A DNA stretch of 64,000 nt from assembly GCA_002686265.1 (NCBI GenBank), contig NZBA01000089.1, positions 55,765-119,764 on the forward strand. The letters run 5' to 3'. Below the pieces are notes generated by a model that saw nothing but the letters and a program-made list of their open reading frames with translations, was not told where the DNA came from and searched no databases. Numbering within the stretch: position 1 is the first letter of the stretch; each line of letters opens with the position of its first letter. This document shows positions 17,009-27,364 of the stretch, piece after piece. This DNA is from Planctomycetota bacterium (GTDB taxonomy: Bacteria > Planctomycetota > UBA1135 > GCA-002686595). A program made the translations under genes and the position numbers.

Positions 17009-18324
17009 CCGAGCCCACGCGCGTACACGAGACCCTGGCCCGCCATCAGCTCGCCGACGGCTTCCCGATGGTCTTGGACCTGGCGCGCTCGCACGGTTCG
17101 TACCTGCACGATGCTCGCTCGGGCGAGGACTTCCTCGACTTCTTCACCTGCTTCGCGAGTTGGCCCGTCGGCTACTCCCACCCGGGCCTGGCGGAGCCGG
17201 AATTCGTGGAGGAGCTGACCCTCGCGGCCGCCAACAACCCGGCCAACTCCGACCTCTACACGGCCCAGATGGCGGACTTCGTGGAGGCCTTCGCGACGCG
17301 CGTCACGCCTGTGGAGTATCCGCACCACTTCTGGGTCGCCGGCGGCGCCCTGGCGGTCGAGAACGCCCTCAAGGCGGCCTTTGACTGGAAGGCCCACAAG
17401 CTCGGCGTGGACGCGGTCGCCGACGGCAACTCCTTGGTCGTGATGCACTTCCGCGAGGCTTTTCACGGCCGCAGCGGCTACACCCTGAGCCTCACCAACA
17501 CCGACCCCACCAAGGTCGAGCTATTCCCCAAGTTCGACTGGCCGCGGATCTCCAATCCCAAGCTGGAGTTCGATCGCCAGGGAGGCCTGCTCGGCGACCC
17601 CGAGGCCGACGAGGCGCGCGCCGTGGCGGAGATGGAGGCGGCCTTCGAGCGCTACGGCGGGCGCGTCGCGGCGATCATCATCGAGCCGCTGCAGGGCGAG
17701 GGCGGCGACAACCACTTCCGCGCTGAATTCCTCGCCACCCTACGCCGTCTCGCGGACGCGCACGAAGCGCTCCTGATCTTCGACGAAGTCCAGACTGGGT
17801 TCTACGGCAGCGGCGAGGCCTGGCTGTGGCAGACCAAGGGCGTGGCGCCGGACCTGGTGGCTTTCGGCAAGAAGAGCCAGGTCTGCGGCTTCTACTCCAA
17901 CGGTCGCATCGACGAGGTCGAGCAGAACGTCTTCCGGCGCTCGAGCCGCATCAACTCCACCTGGGGAGGGAACCTGGTGGACATGGTGCGCTCTCGACGG
18001 TTCATCGAGATCATCGAGGCGGAGGGCCTGGCCGAGAACGTGACCCGGCGCGGGATGCAGCTGGTCGAGGGCCTGCGCGAGCTGGCGGCCGATCGCGACC
18101 AGGTTTCGAACGTGCGCGGTGTGGGCTCGCTCGTGGCCTTCACTCTCGAGAGCACCGGCCAGCGCGATCAGGTGCTGGACGACTTGCGCGAGCGGCGGCT
18201 CTTGGCCCTCGCCTGCGGCGAGCGCACGATCCGCTTCCGCATGCCCCTGGTGGTGAGCGAGGACGAGGTGCGCCTGGCCTTGGAGCGCATTGCGGCTTGC
18301 GTGCCGTCGGGGATCGGCGCCTGA
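17005..18324 (+). CDS. lat: L-lysine 6-transaminase
   Basis: 439 residues, class III PLP-dependent aminotransferase. Family features: [16 protein letters not shown] near the N-terminus, [45 protein letters not shown] with the PLP-binding Asp, FGKKSQVCG with the PLP Lys, and [14 protein letters not shown], all close to the LAT subgroup. It transfers the epsilon-amino group of lysine to 2-oxoglutarate, giving 2-aminoadipate 6-semialdehyde (cyclising to piperideine-6-carboxylate) and glutamate. The next step could be done by the ALDH7-type enzyme at 37235. The ATG overlaps the degenerate ALDH stop. Confidence 0.92.
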   Translation: MTEPTRVHETLARHQLADGFPMVLDLARSHGSYLHDARSGEDFLDFFTCFASWPVGYSHPGLAEPEFVEELTLAAANNPANSDLYTAQMADFVEAFATRVTPVEYPHHFWVAGGALAVENALKAAFDWKAHKLGVDAVADGNSLVVMHFREAFHGRSGYTLSLTNTDPTKVELFPKFDWPRISNPKLEFDRQGGLLGDPEADEARAVAEMEAAFERYGGRVAAIIIEPLQGEGGDNHFRAEFLATLRRLADAHEALLIFDEVQTGFYGSGEAWLWQTKGVAPDLVAFGKKSQVCGFYSNGRIDEVEQNVFRRSSRINSTWGGNLVDMVRSRRFIEIIEAEGLAENVTRRGMQLVEGLRELAADRDQVSNVRGVGSLVAFTLESTGQRDQVLDDLRERRLLALACGERTIRFRMPLVVSEDEVRLALERIAACVPSGIGA

Positions 18325-18342
18325 GCGCGACCCCGCGTCCGC

Positions 18343-19383
18343 TCACGAAAGCGTGCGCAGGCGCAGTTGGCCGCAGGCCGCGTCGCTCCCGGCGCCGCGT
18401 GAGTGGCGCACGGTGGCGACCAGGCCGGCATCGGCCAGGCGGACTCGGTAGGCCTCGACGGAGGCCGGGTCCGGGCGACGGAAGCCGGAGGCCTCGACGG
18501 CGTTGAAGGGGATCAGGTTCACCGAGCAGCGCCGGGAGACCAGGCGCGCGGCGAGGGCGGTGGCGTGCTCGCGCGTGTCGGTGACGCCCGCGAGCAGCAC
18601 GATCTCGTAGGTCACTTCGCGGCCGGTGCGCTCGAACCAGTCGTCGCCGGCGGCGAGGACGTCCTCCACCGGCGTGCCGCGCATGGCGGGCACGAGCTGG
18701 GCGCGCTGCTCGTCGAAAGGGGTGTGGAGTGAGATCGCCAGCTGGAAGGGCGGGCGCTCGGGCGCCAGGCGGCGCAGGCGCCCTGGGAATCCGACGGTCG
18801 AGACCGTCACGCTGCGCGCGCCCAGCTCGAAGGGCTCGCGCACGCACTCGAGGGCCGCGAGTAGGGCGGGCATGTTGAGGAAGGGCTCGCCGATGCCCAT
18901 CACGACCGCCCGCGAAACGGGGCCAAGGGCGCGCCCGCGCAGGAACTGCTCGATGATCTCGTGCGGCGCGAGATTGCGCTGCAGGCCCGCGCGCCCCGAG
19001 GCGCAGAAGGGGCAGGCGACCGGGCAGCCGACCTGGGTCGAGACGCACAAGGTGGCACCGCGCCGGGAGCGGGCCGAGCGGGGCGGGATGTAGACCGTTT
19101 CGACGCTCGCCGGGGGGCCCTCCGCGCTTGGGAAGGACAGGAGCAGGCGCGTGGTGCCGTCGGCGGCGAGCGCCTGCTCGCGCTGTTCGGCGGCGAGCAG
19201 CGGCACCTCCGCCGCCAAGCGCCGACGCAGGTCTTCGGGTAGGGAGGTCATCGCGGCGTAGTCGAGGACGCCCGCCGCCAGCACGCGCTCGCGGACCACC
19301 CGTGCGTGGAACGGCCTTCCTCCGGCGGCCACGACCCGCCGCTCGAGATCCTCCTTCGAGAGGGACAGCAGGTTCGCCGCCAC
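18343..19383 (-). CDS. rlmN: RlmN, dual-specificity 23S rRNA/tRNA adenine C2 methyltransferase
   Basis: 346 residues, radical SAM. The CxxxCxxC cluster is CPVACPFC; GIGEPFLN corresponds to the GMGEP motif; SVTVSTVGFPGRLRRLA and QLAISLHTPFDEQR follow as in RlmN/Cfr. The C-terminal AACGQLR carries the second methyl-carrying Cys. It methylates A2503 of 23S rRNA and A37 of some tRNAs. The GTG start is six bases after the stop of the DHH phosphoesterase gene, so they form one operon. Confidence 0.93.
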   Translation of the reverse strand: MAANLLSLSKEDLERRVVAAGGRPFHARVVRERVLAAGVLDYAAMTSLPEDLRRRLAAEVPLLAAEQREQALAADGTTRLLLSFPSAEGPPASVETVYIPPRSARSRRGATLCVSTQVGCPVACPFCASGRAGLQRNLAPHEIIEQFLRGRALGPVSRAVVMGIGEPFLNMPALLAALECVREPFELGARSVTVSTVGFPGRLRRLAPERPPFQLAISLHTPFDEQRAQLVPAMRGTPVEDVLAAGDDWFERTGREVTYEIVLLAGVTDTREHATALAARLVSRRCSVNLIPFNAVEASGFRRPDPASVEAYRVRLADAGLVATVRHSRGAGSDAACGQLRLRTLS

Positions 19384-19389
19384 GGCCGG

Positions 19390-20337
19390 TCAGCTCGGGC
19401 TGAGGGCGCTCGCCAATTCGCCGGCGATCTCCGCCGCCACCCGCCGCGCATCGTCGAGCGAGTCGGGGTTGGCGCCGCCGACGGCGCGGTGCCCGCCGCC
19501 GCCGTATCGCTCCATGATCTCGCCGATGTGGCACCCTCCCGCACCGGGAGGGTTCCAGGGGTTCTCGCCACAGGTCACGTGGAAGCCGGAGCGTGTCGGG
19601 ATGACGCCTACGGCGTAGTGGACGCGCGAGTGGTGGTAGAAGGCCGCGAAACGCTCGCGGCGGATCTTGCTGCTCGACGCATCGTAGAGCAGGACGCCTT
19701 CGCGCTCGCCGATCACCGTCTGGGGGAACTGCTCGAGGGCGCGGTCGCGGTTGCGCGCCGCACGCTGGTGGGCCTTCTCTACGGTGGCCGAAGAGGCAAC
19801 CTGCTCGAGATCTTGCGCGATCAAGGTGCCGACCAGGCCATCGATCCAATCGTTGTTGGGCGCGACGGTCAGGGCGCGCGCGATGCGTAGGGCGGGCTCG
19901 TCGCCGAAGATTGCCTGGTCGACGCTGTCGTAGCGCGCGGCGTCGACGATGTCCGACCAGCGAGCCATCTCCTCGAAACGCGCGGACGGCTCGTAGCCCC
20001 AGTGCTCGCGGGCGTGGCGCAGGATCAGCGGCGGGCAGGAGGGTGATGCTTCGTCCCAGGCCCAGCGGGCCGAGGGGCTGTAGAGCGTCCGCAGCTGTGG
20101 CGTGAGGAAGGTCGTCGGATGGTGATCGAACCAGTACTCGGCCTCGGGATGGAAGTGGAAGTCGACGATCGCGAAGCGCGTCCCCGCGCCGAAGTTCTCC
20201 CAGTCCCGCCTCTGGTCGTAGTTCACGCTTTCCCAGGTGCACTCCTCGCCGCGCTGATCGCGCAGCAGGGCGGCCAGGATCGCGGCGGAGCACAGGCCGT
20301 CGAAGTCGCGGTGGTAGTGGATGCAGAGGGAGTCCAT
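19390..20337 (-). CDS. DHH/DHHA1 family phosphoesterase
   Basis: 315 residues. Metal motifs: HYHRDFDGLCSAAIL (DHD-like, with R in place of the usual central residue), IVDFHFHP, FDHHPTTF as the DHH motif, and the C-terminal GGGGHRAVGG of DHHA1. The group includes nanoRNA/pAp hydrolases and RecJ relatives; the substrate cannot be chosen from sequence, but small-oligonucleotide phosphodiesterase is the likely class. ATG 20337. Its leader contains a 13-base tandem repeat and a hairpin. Confidence 0.85.
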   Translation of the reverse strand: MDSLCIHYHRDFDGLCSAAILAALLRDQRGEECTWESVNYDQRRDWENFGAGTRFAIVDFHFHPEAEYWFDHHPTTFLTPQLRTLYSPSARWAWDEASPSCPPLILRHAREHWGYEPSARFEEMARWSDIVDAARYDSVDQAIFGDEPALRIARALTVAPNNDWIDGLVGTLIAQDLEQVASSATVEKAHQRAARNRDRALEQFPQTVIGEREGVLLYDASSSKIRRERFAAFYHHSRVHYAVGVIPTRSGFHVTCGENPWNPPGAGGCHIGEIMERYGGGGHRAVGGANPDSLDDARRVAAEIAGELASALSPS

Positions 20338-20360
20338 CGGGAGCGGTGGAGGGGTGCGGC

Positions 20361-20391
20361 GACGGGGGAGTGAGACGGGGGATTGAGACGG
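20361..20391. repeat. 13-base tandem repeat in the DHH gene leader
   Basis: Two near-identical units, GACGGGGGAGTGA and GACGGGGGATTGA, followed by a partial GACGG. They lie 24 bases upstream of the DHH gene start in what should be its 5' untranslated region. Confidence 0.8.
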
Positions 20392-20403
20392 CGAACCGTG
20401 TCC

Positions 20404-20445
20404 GACCGGGCGAGCTCACCCGGTCTCGCCAGCCCGCAGGATAGC
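20404..20445 (-). promoter_or_regulatory. candidate -10 (TATCCT, 20440-20445) and leader hairpin upstream of the DHH-rlmN operon
   Basis: On the minus strand TATCCT lies about 100 bases before the DHH gene start. GACCGGG (20404-20410) pairs with CCCGGTC (20419-20425) around an eight-base loop, in the predicted leader. The rest of the 209-base gap up to the divergent gene shows no clear motif. Confidence 0.35.
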
Positions 20446-20546
20446 GAGCCGGGCGGTGCGCTCGCCACCCTACCCCACGCACGCCCTGAACGCAGGACGA
20501 GTTGTGTTTGGTTGCCCTGAAGACGAGTGCCCGCGACACTGTGGTA

Positions 20547-23500
20547 GTGAGTTCTTCCCGTGCCCTCCTCGCCGCCTGCGCCGCCCTCTTGGCCTCCGCT
20601 CCGGTCGCGGCCGCGCCGAAGGCGGTCTTCGCGGACGGCGGGGGCCTCGTGCAGCGCCACCTCGATCTGGCCCGCTCCTGCGCGGCGGCTGGGGATCTCG
20701 AGGGCGCGCGCGCCCACTTCGAGCGCGTCCTCGAGCGCGACGCGAGTCACCTCGCGAGCTTGGCGGCCCTGGCGCGCCTGGCGCGCGACGGCGGGCGTGC
20801 CGACGAGGCCGTCGACCACGCCGGGCGCTTCCTCGACGCCTGGCGGCACCGCGGCGACCCGCCGCGCGAGCTCTTCGACACCCGGCGCGAGCTTGCGGCC
20901 TTCGTGCGCGAGGCCGATCCTCTGCGCGAGGACCTCGTGCGCCTGCGCCGCTCCTACGTCGGCAGCCTCCTGTCCCTCGCCGCGCGCCAGATGGACCGCG
21001 CCGCATGGCACTCTGCGCGGACGATGCTGGCGGAGGCGCTGGTCACCGACCCCGAGCACCCCGATCTGGCGGCCGGACTGGCGCGCATCCGCCTCGAGGG
21101 CGGCAACGAGCTGGCGGTCGAGGACGAAACCGGGGGCGCGGATCCGATGGGCGACGTGTCGCCCGAGTGGATCGCCGAGCACGATCCCGAGCACGCGAGC
21201 TGGCCGACGGCGTGGACCCTGGAGACCGAGCACTACCGCATCCGCACCGACGCCGGCTACCGCGTCCTGCGCATCGTCGGCCACGCGATGGAGCAGATGC
21301 AGCGCTTCTACCGCGTCTTCCACCAGTACAAGGTGGACGGCGGGGCCGTGCCCGTGGCCGGCGTGCACATCTTCAAGGACCGCTCCGAGTACCGCACCCT
21401 CGGCGGTTCGCCCGTGGACTGGGCCGCGGGGCACTGGAACGGCACGAACGTGGTCACCTACGACCAGCGAGAGGGCGGCCAGGGTTCCCTGCGCGACACC
21501 CTCGGGGTCTTGTTTCACGAGGCCAGCCACCAGTTCACTTCCCTGGCCGGCGGCTCGGCCGTGCCGGCCTGGTTGAACGAGGGCATGGCGTCCTTCTTCG
21601 AGGGCACGCGTTTGCTTTCCAACGGGCGCATCGACTGGAACCTCGTCGCGCCCGGCCGGCTCTACCCTTTGCTCGACGACTTGCGCTCGGCGCGGCCCCA
21701 CGACTTGCAACGCGTCATCACCGGCGCCGTGGACGACTACCGCGTCTACTACCCGTGGGGCTGGGGCATCTGCTACTTCCTCTACAACGCCGAGGACGAA
21801 TCGGGGCGGCTGCTCTACCGCGCGCTCATGCGCGAGTACTTCCAGGAGTACGACAGCTCGGACCATCTCGCTCGCTTCGAGGCCTTCTTCATCGAGCGCG
21901 CCGCGGTGGAGGGCGTCTCGTCCCTCGACGAGTTCGAGCAGCGCTTCGTGGCCTTCGTCGAGCGCCTCGAGGCCGAGGACCGCGGCCTCGTGGACGCTGC
22001 GCGCGCCATGGAGGAGCGCGGGGACCTGCAGGCGGCGCGCGAGGACTGGGAGCGGGCCTCGAAACTCTACGACCGCTCCCTCGAGCGCGACCCCGACCAC
22101 CCCGGCGTGCTCTGGAAGCTCGCGCACGCCCTCGAGGAGGCCGACCTCCTCGACCGTGCCGCCGGCGCCCTGCGGCAGTGGCTGGCCGTGGTGCTGCTCG
22201 AGGGCGGGGCCGAGGGCGACCCTGAGGGGCGCGTGGTCGTGGCCGAGGCGCGCCTGCGCCGCCTGGACAAGACAGCGCGCCGCCTACAGGCCGTGCGCTC
22301 GCGCTTCCATACCGAGTCGGTTGCGCTCGCCCGGAGCTACCGGGAGCTCGGCTTCCCGCGCACCGCCCTGCGCGTCCTGCGCGGTCCGGCGACGGCCGTG
22401 CCCCCGAGCTTCGAGGCGCGCGAGCTGTTCTTCGCCATCGAGGACGAGACGGGCCTCTCCCTGGCGCGCTGGAAGCTCCTGTTCAACGAGCGTGACTTGA
22501 GCGGGTTTTACGGCGGAGGCGAGGGCAGCTTCCGGGTCTCTGACGGCGTGATCCTGGCGCGCGTGGAGGGTGAGCAGAGTGGCGCTGGCGGCGCGCCGGC
22601 CACCGGGCCGGTGGAGGACGGTGGCGACGTCTTCCTCTTCCGGCGCCTGTTCATCGATCACGAGCCGACCGGGGACTGGTCGCTGGAGGCGGAGGTCGCC
22701 ATGGGCTCAGACTGCCGCATGGCGGGCGTGTGCTTCGGGAAGAAGGCGGACGGCCTCTTCCACGGCGTGGCGCTCTTGCCCGGCGGCCACCTCGACCTCT
22801 CGTCCTTCGGCGCCGACGGCCGGCCCCTGGTGCGCGTCGGCGTCGCCGAGGGCGAGGGCTGGCGCACCCTGCGCGTGGACGTCACGGGGACCAATCTGAC
22901 CGTCGGCATCGACGGTGCGCAGGCCATCGAGTACGCGTTCCCCTCCCGCGCCGCCCTGCGCGGTGACTTCGGCCTGCTGGCGGGGTCGGGCAGCTCGTCC
23001 TTCCGCGAGGTCAAGATCCTCGACCACGACCGCGGCCTGCCTCGGCGCCTGCGGGTCGGCCGGCGCGCAGGCGCCGCCGCGGGGGGGGGCGGTGGCCTGG
23101 CGGCGGGCGAGCGCGCGCCCGCTGCCCTGACGCGCTACTTGGGGAAGGCCCCGCCCCTGTTGCGCGGTCTCGAATGGCACGGCGACGCTCCACAGGGCGG
23201 AGACCTCGACCGCCTACTCGGCTGGCCGCTGGTGTTGGTGTTCTGGACCAGCTTGGTGGAGACCTCGGGCACGACGCGCCTCTTGGACGGCCTGGGAAAG
23301 GTCGAGGAACTCTGCCGGGCCCACGCGATCCCGCTGCTGTTCATCGACAACGAGCCGCCCGAGGCGCTCGCGGCTTGGCTCGCTGAGCGCCCCAATCCCT
23401 GGCCCGTGGGCAGCGGCTACGGACAGGAGGCCTACGAGGACTACGCGATCGCCGATCCGACCGTGCAGCTCCCGCGCGTCTTGGTGATCGGCTCCGACGG

Positions 23501-24161
23501 CCGGGTCGTGTGGGAGGGGAATCCCGACTACCACCCGGATTTCGGAACCTACGCGGACCAGCCCCTCGCGGAGTTGGTCGAGCGCGAGGAGTTGGCGGCC
23601 CTGCTCGCCGCGCGCGAGGCCGAGGCCGCGGCGCAGGCGGCTTGGGTCGCGGGGCGCTACGCCGAGGCGGGGCGTCTGTGGGGGCCGATCGCGGCCATCG
23701 AGAACGCCCTCGCCGCCGTGGTGGTTCGGGCGCGGGAGGGCTTGGAGCGTTTGGCGGTGCTGGCGGCCGACCGGCGGGACGCGGCGCGGGCCTTCGAGGC
23801 CGACGGTCGCCGGCTGCAGGCCATGGCGGCCTTGCGGGGAGCGGCGAGCGAGTTTGCCGGGACGCCCGGCGGCGAGGAAGCGGCGCGCGAGGCCGAGGAG
23901 CTGGCGGAGACCAAGGCCTATCGCGCGGCTCTGCGGGTCGCCCACCGCCTCGAGCGCGCCGAGCGTGGGCTGGGAGGTGATCCGGGTGCCCTGCGAGCGG
24001 CTCTGGAGAAGGTTCTGGCCCGCTCCGAGCCCACGGACGATCCCTGGGTGGCGGAGCGCCTCACCTGGCTGCTGAAAGCCCTGGAGGGCGGCCTGGAGGG
24101 CGAGGGGCTCGTCGCGGCCTACGGCGCGGCCTTCCCCGAGCGTGCTGGGGCGGGGGGCTGA
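20547..24161 (+). CDS. large exported mosaic protein: TPR, gluzincin-like peptidase, DUF1080-type and thioredoxin-like domains
   Basis: 1204 residues. A Sec signal (RALLAACAALLASAPVAAA) is followed by TPR-like helices (about 30-110). The segment around 324-350 has HEASH and then WLNEGMASFFEG, the pattern of DUF1570-like gluzincin peptidases (MA clan). More TPR-like helices follow. About 640-830 is a concanavalin-like domain of the DUF1080/3-keto-disaccharide hydrolase type (WKLLFNERDLSGFY). About 885-1005 is thioredoxin-like (LVLVFWTS ... PRVLVIGSDGRVVWEG) but without a CxxC. The end is helical. Substrate unknown; surface or periplasmic peptide or glycan processing is a guess. GTG 20547 or 20541 gives the signal peptide; the longer frame from 20502 does not. 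Confidence 0.75.
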   Translation: MSSSRALLAACAALLASAPVAAAPKAVFADGGGLVQRHLDLARSCAAAGDLEGARAHFERVLERDASHLASLAALARLARDGGRADEAVDHAGRFLDAWRHRGDPPRELFDTRRELAAFVREADPLREDLVRLRRSYVGSLLSLAARQMDRAAWHSARTMLAEALVTDPEHPDLAAGLARIRLEGGNELAVEDETGGADPMGDVSPEWIAEHDPEHASWPTAWTLETEHYRIRTDAGYRVLRIVGHAMEQMQRFYRVFHQYKVDGGAVPVAGVHIFKDRSEYRTLGGSPVDWAAGHWNGTNVVTYDQREGGQGSLRDTLGVLFHEASHQFTSLAGGSAVPAWLNEGMASFFEGTRLLSNGRIDWNLVAPGRLYPLLDDLRSARPHDLQRVITGAVDDYRVYYPWGWGICYFLYNAEDESGRLLYRALMREYFQEYDSSDHLARFEAFFIERAAVEGVSSLDEFEQRFVAFVERLEAEDRGLVDAARAMEERGDLQAAREDWERASKLYDRSLERDPDHPGVLWKLAHALEEADLLDRAAGALRQWLAVVLLEGGAEGDPEGRVVVAEARLRRLDKTARRLQAVRSRFHTESVALARSYRELGFPRTALRVLRGPATAVPPSFEARELFFAIEDETGLSLARWKLLFNERDLSGFYGGGEGSFRVSDGVILARVEGEQSGAGGAPATGPVEDGGDVFLFRRLFIDHEPTGDWSLEAEVAMGSDCRMAGVCFGKKADGLFHGVALLPGGHLDLSSFGADGRPLVRVGVAEGEGWRTLRVDVTGTNLTVGIDGAQAIEYAFPSRAALRGDFGLLAGSGSSSFREVKILDHDRGLPRRLRVGRRAGAAAGGGGGLAAGERAPAALTRYLGKAPPLLRGLEWHGDAPQGGDLDRLLGWPLVLVFWTSLVETSGTTRLLDGLGKVEELCRAHAIPLLFIDNEPPEALAAWLAERPNPWPVGSGYGQEAYEDYAIADPTVQLPRVLVIGSDGRVVWEGNPDYHPDFGTYADQPLAELVEREELAALLAAREAEAAAQAAWVAGRYAEAGRLWGPIAAIENALAAVVVRAREGLERLAVLAADRRDAARAFEADGRRLQAMAALRGAASEFAGTPGGEEAAREAEELAETKAYRAALRVAHRLERAERGLGGDPGALRAALEKVLARSEPTDDPWVAERLTWLLKALEGGLEGEGLVAAYGAAFPERAGAGG

Positions 24162-24209
24162 GTCCACAGGCGGGTTGCGTGGCGCCCCGTGGTCCCTCAT
24201 GAGGGCGCC

Positions 24210-25064
24210 ATGAACTCCAGTTCGCGGCCCGGCGTCGGTCACCTCCGCCCGATGCGCTTCGGCCCCGCCTTCGCGGCCCTTTGCATCCTGGCCTCCTGCA
24301 GTGCGCCCGGGTTCTACGCGGCGCCGCGCTACGGAACCTCTCTGGCGGTGGCCGGCTCGTTGGGCATCACCGAGGGCGCGCCGCCGACCGGCGTGGAGAA
24401 CACGGTCGACGAGCTTGGTGTCGGCGGCAACGACGGCTACTACGGCGGCCGCCTGGGGCTGGAAATGGGCTCGGTCCACCTGATGCTAACGACCCAGAGC
24501 TCGGTCCACGAGGGCGCGGGGCAGCTGGCGGTGGGGATCGGTGACGGCGGCGCCGTGATCGCCGAGGATGCGTTCGTCGAGACGGACTTCCATTTCGGCT
24601 TGCACCGGCTCCTCTTGACCTTCGACGTGATCCCCGAGGGCAACGTCAGGCTGGGCCTGGGGCTGGGGGCGACTTCCCTGGCCTTCGACATGGCGATCGA
24701 CGAGTTCGAGCTCGACGAGTTCGACGGTGAAACCCTCATTCCCACGGGCGTGCGGATCGAGGCGGCCTCGGACGCTCCCCTCCCGGTGCTCGGCCTGCGC
24801 TTCGCCGCGATCTTCGGCCGCTTCTCGATCGCCCTCGACCTCTCGGGCAAGGACATCGACATCGGCGGCGACCAGCTGAGCTTCATGGACGCGGGCATCG
24901 AGGGCACCCTGCGGCTGCTGCCCGAACAAAGCCGCGCTCACTTCGCCCTGCTCGGCGGGTACCGCTACACGAGCATCGGCCTCTCGGCGGACACGGGCGA
25001 GTCGCTCGTTCATACCGACGTGAGCTTCTCGGGGCCTTTCATCGGCCTCGGGCCCTCGTTCTGA
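24210..25064 (+). CDS. outer-membrane beta-barrel-like lipoprotein, function unknown
   Basis: 284 residues. The leader ends in CILASC, a probable lipobox. The body has alternating polar/apolar strands with Gly-rich turns (YGGRLGLEMGSVHLMLTT, FHFGLHRLLLTFDVIP, RLLPEQSRAHFALLGGYRYTSIGL) and ends in a Phe (FIGLGPSF), typical of small outer-membrane barrels. It is 48 bases after the large mosaic gene and may share its transcript. ATG 24252 is an alternative start that gives a very short signal. Confidence 0.6.
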   Translation: MNSSSRPGVGHLRPMRFGPAFAALCILASCSAPGFYAAPRYGTSLAVAGSLGITEGAPPTGVENTVDELGVGGNDGYYGGRLGLEMGSVHLMLTTQSSVHEGAGQLAVGIGDGGAVIAEDAFVETDFHFGLHRLLLTFDVIPEGNVRLGLGLGATSLAFDMAIDEFELDEFDGETLIPTGVRIEAASDAPLPVLGLRFAAIFGRFSIALDLSGKDIDIGGDQLSFMDAGIEGTLRLLPEQSRAHFALLGGYRYTSIGLSADTGESLVHTDVSFSGPFIGLGPSF

Positions 25065-25115
25065 TCCGGCCTTCGGGGTGCGGCCGCCTCGTTCGTCGGC
25101 CCCGTCAGCCCAGTA

Positions 25116-25156
25116 CGGGGGGGCCGGGAGCGGGGGGGCCGGGAGCCGGGAGCCGG
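25116..25156. repeat. G-rich tandem repeat between convergent genes
   Basis: Two exact 15-base units (CGGGGGGGCCGGGAG) at 25116-25130 and 25131-25145, then a 7-base partial unit CCGGGAG and CCGG. The runs of seven G could form a quadruplex. It lies between the outer-membrane-like gene and the clpX stop; no ordinary terminator hairpin is seen there. Confidence 0.85.
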
Positions 25157-25171
25157 AAGCGCGACCGCCGC

Positions 25172-26620
<1,449 letters not shown>

Positions 26621-26650
26621 CTTCGTGCCCTTGCGGGTGGTGTTCTCCAG

Positions 26651-26672
26651 GCGGGGCGTCGATACGCCCCGC
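26651..26672. terminator. hairpin between clpP and clpX
   Basis: GCGGGGCG and CGCCCCGC form a perfect eight-base stem with a six-base TCGATA loop in the 63-base gap. It may attenuate read-through or mark an RNA processing site that separates clpP from clpX expression. Confidence 0.5.
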
Positions 26673-26683
26673 CATGTTCGACT

Positions 26684-27289
26684 CTACTCTGAATCGCCGG
26701 CTCGCGCGACGATGTGATCGATCAGGCCGAACCGCTGGGCCTCCTCGGGGGAGAGGAAGTTGTCGCGCTCGGTGGCCTTGGCGACATCCTTGGCGGTCTT
26801 GCCCGAGTGGCTGGAGAGGATCTCCTCGAGCTTCTTCTTGAGCTTGAGGGTCTCGGTGATTTGGATCTCCATGTCGATCGCAGTCCCTTGGGCGCCGCCC
26901 CAGGGCTGGTGGATCATGACGCGTGAGTGGGGCAGGGCGTAGCGCTTGCCCTTGGTGCCACCCGCCAGGAGGATCGCGCCCATGGACGCGGCCTGGCCGA
27001 GGCAGTACGTGGCGATCTCGGGCTCGACGAGCTGCATGGTGTCGTAGATCGCCAGACCGGCGGTCACGGAGCCGCCGGGCGAGTTGATGTAGATCTTGAT
27101 GTCCTGGGAATGGCCGGTCTTGTCCAGGAACAGGAGCTGGGCCATGACCGAGTTGGCGACCGTGTCGTTGATCTCGGTCCCCAGGAAGATGATCCGATCC
27201 TCGAGCAGGCGCGAGTAGATGTCGTAGGTGCGCTCCCCGCGGCCGGTCTTCTCGATGACGTACGGGACGTAGTAGTTCACTTCGTTCAT
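26684..27289 (-). CDS. clpP: ClpP, ATP-dependent Clp protease proteolytic subunit
   Basis: 201 residues, standard length. Catalytic S102 in [12 protein letters not shown]127 in MIHQPWGG, and D175 in ERDNFLS. The [20 protein letters not shown] strand-turn for substrate binding is intact. Forms the tetradecameric chamber used with ClpX, encoded next. Start ATG 27289. Confidence 0.97.
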   Translation of the reverse strand: MNEVNYYVPYVIEKTGRGERTYDIYSRLLEDRIIFLGTEINDTVANSVMAQLLFLDKTGHSQDIKIYINSPGGSVTAGLAIYDTMQLVEPEIATYCLGQAASMGAILLAGGTKGKRYALPHSRVMIHQPWGGAQGTAIDMEIQITETLKLKKKLEEILSSHSGKTAKDVAKATERDNFLSPEEAQRFGLIDHIVARAGDSE

Positions 27290-27327
27290 GGGAATGTTGG
27301 TTCGGCCTGGTTGGCGTTGGCTGGTCT

Positions 27328-27352
27328 GGGCGGGGGCGGGGGCGGGGGCGGG
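27328..27352. repeat. GGGGGC tandem repeat, possible G-quadruplex, between tig and clpP
   Basis: Five G-runs (GGG, GGGGG x3, GGG) separated by single C residues in the 75-base tig-clpP gap. The G-rich strand is the plus strand, the template for clpP transcription; the mRNA would carry the C-rich copy. Confidence 0.85.
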
Positions 27353-27364
27353 ACCTTTCGGCGG

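Noticed and set aside
18343..19383. Cfr-type resistance methyltransferase
   Set aside because: The sequence has RlmN features and chromosomal housekeeping context; nothing points to the Cfr C8 branch.
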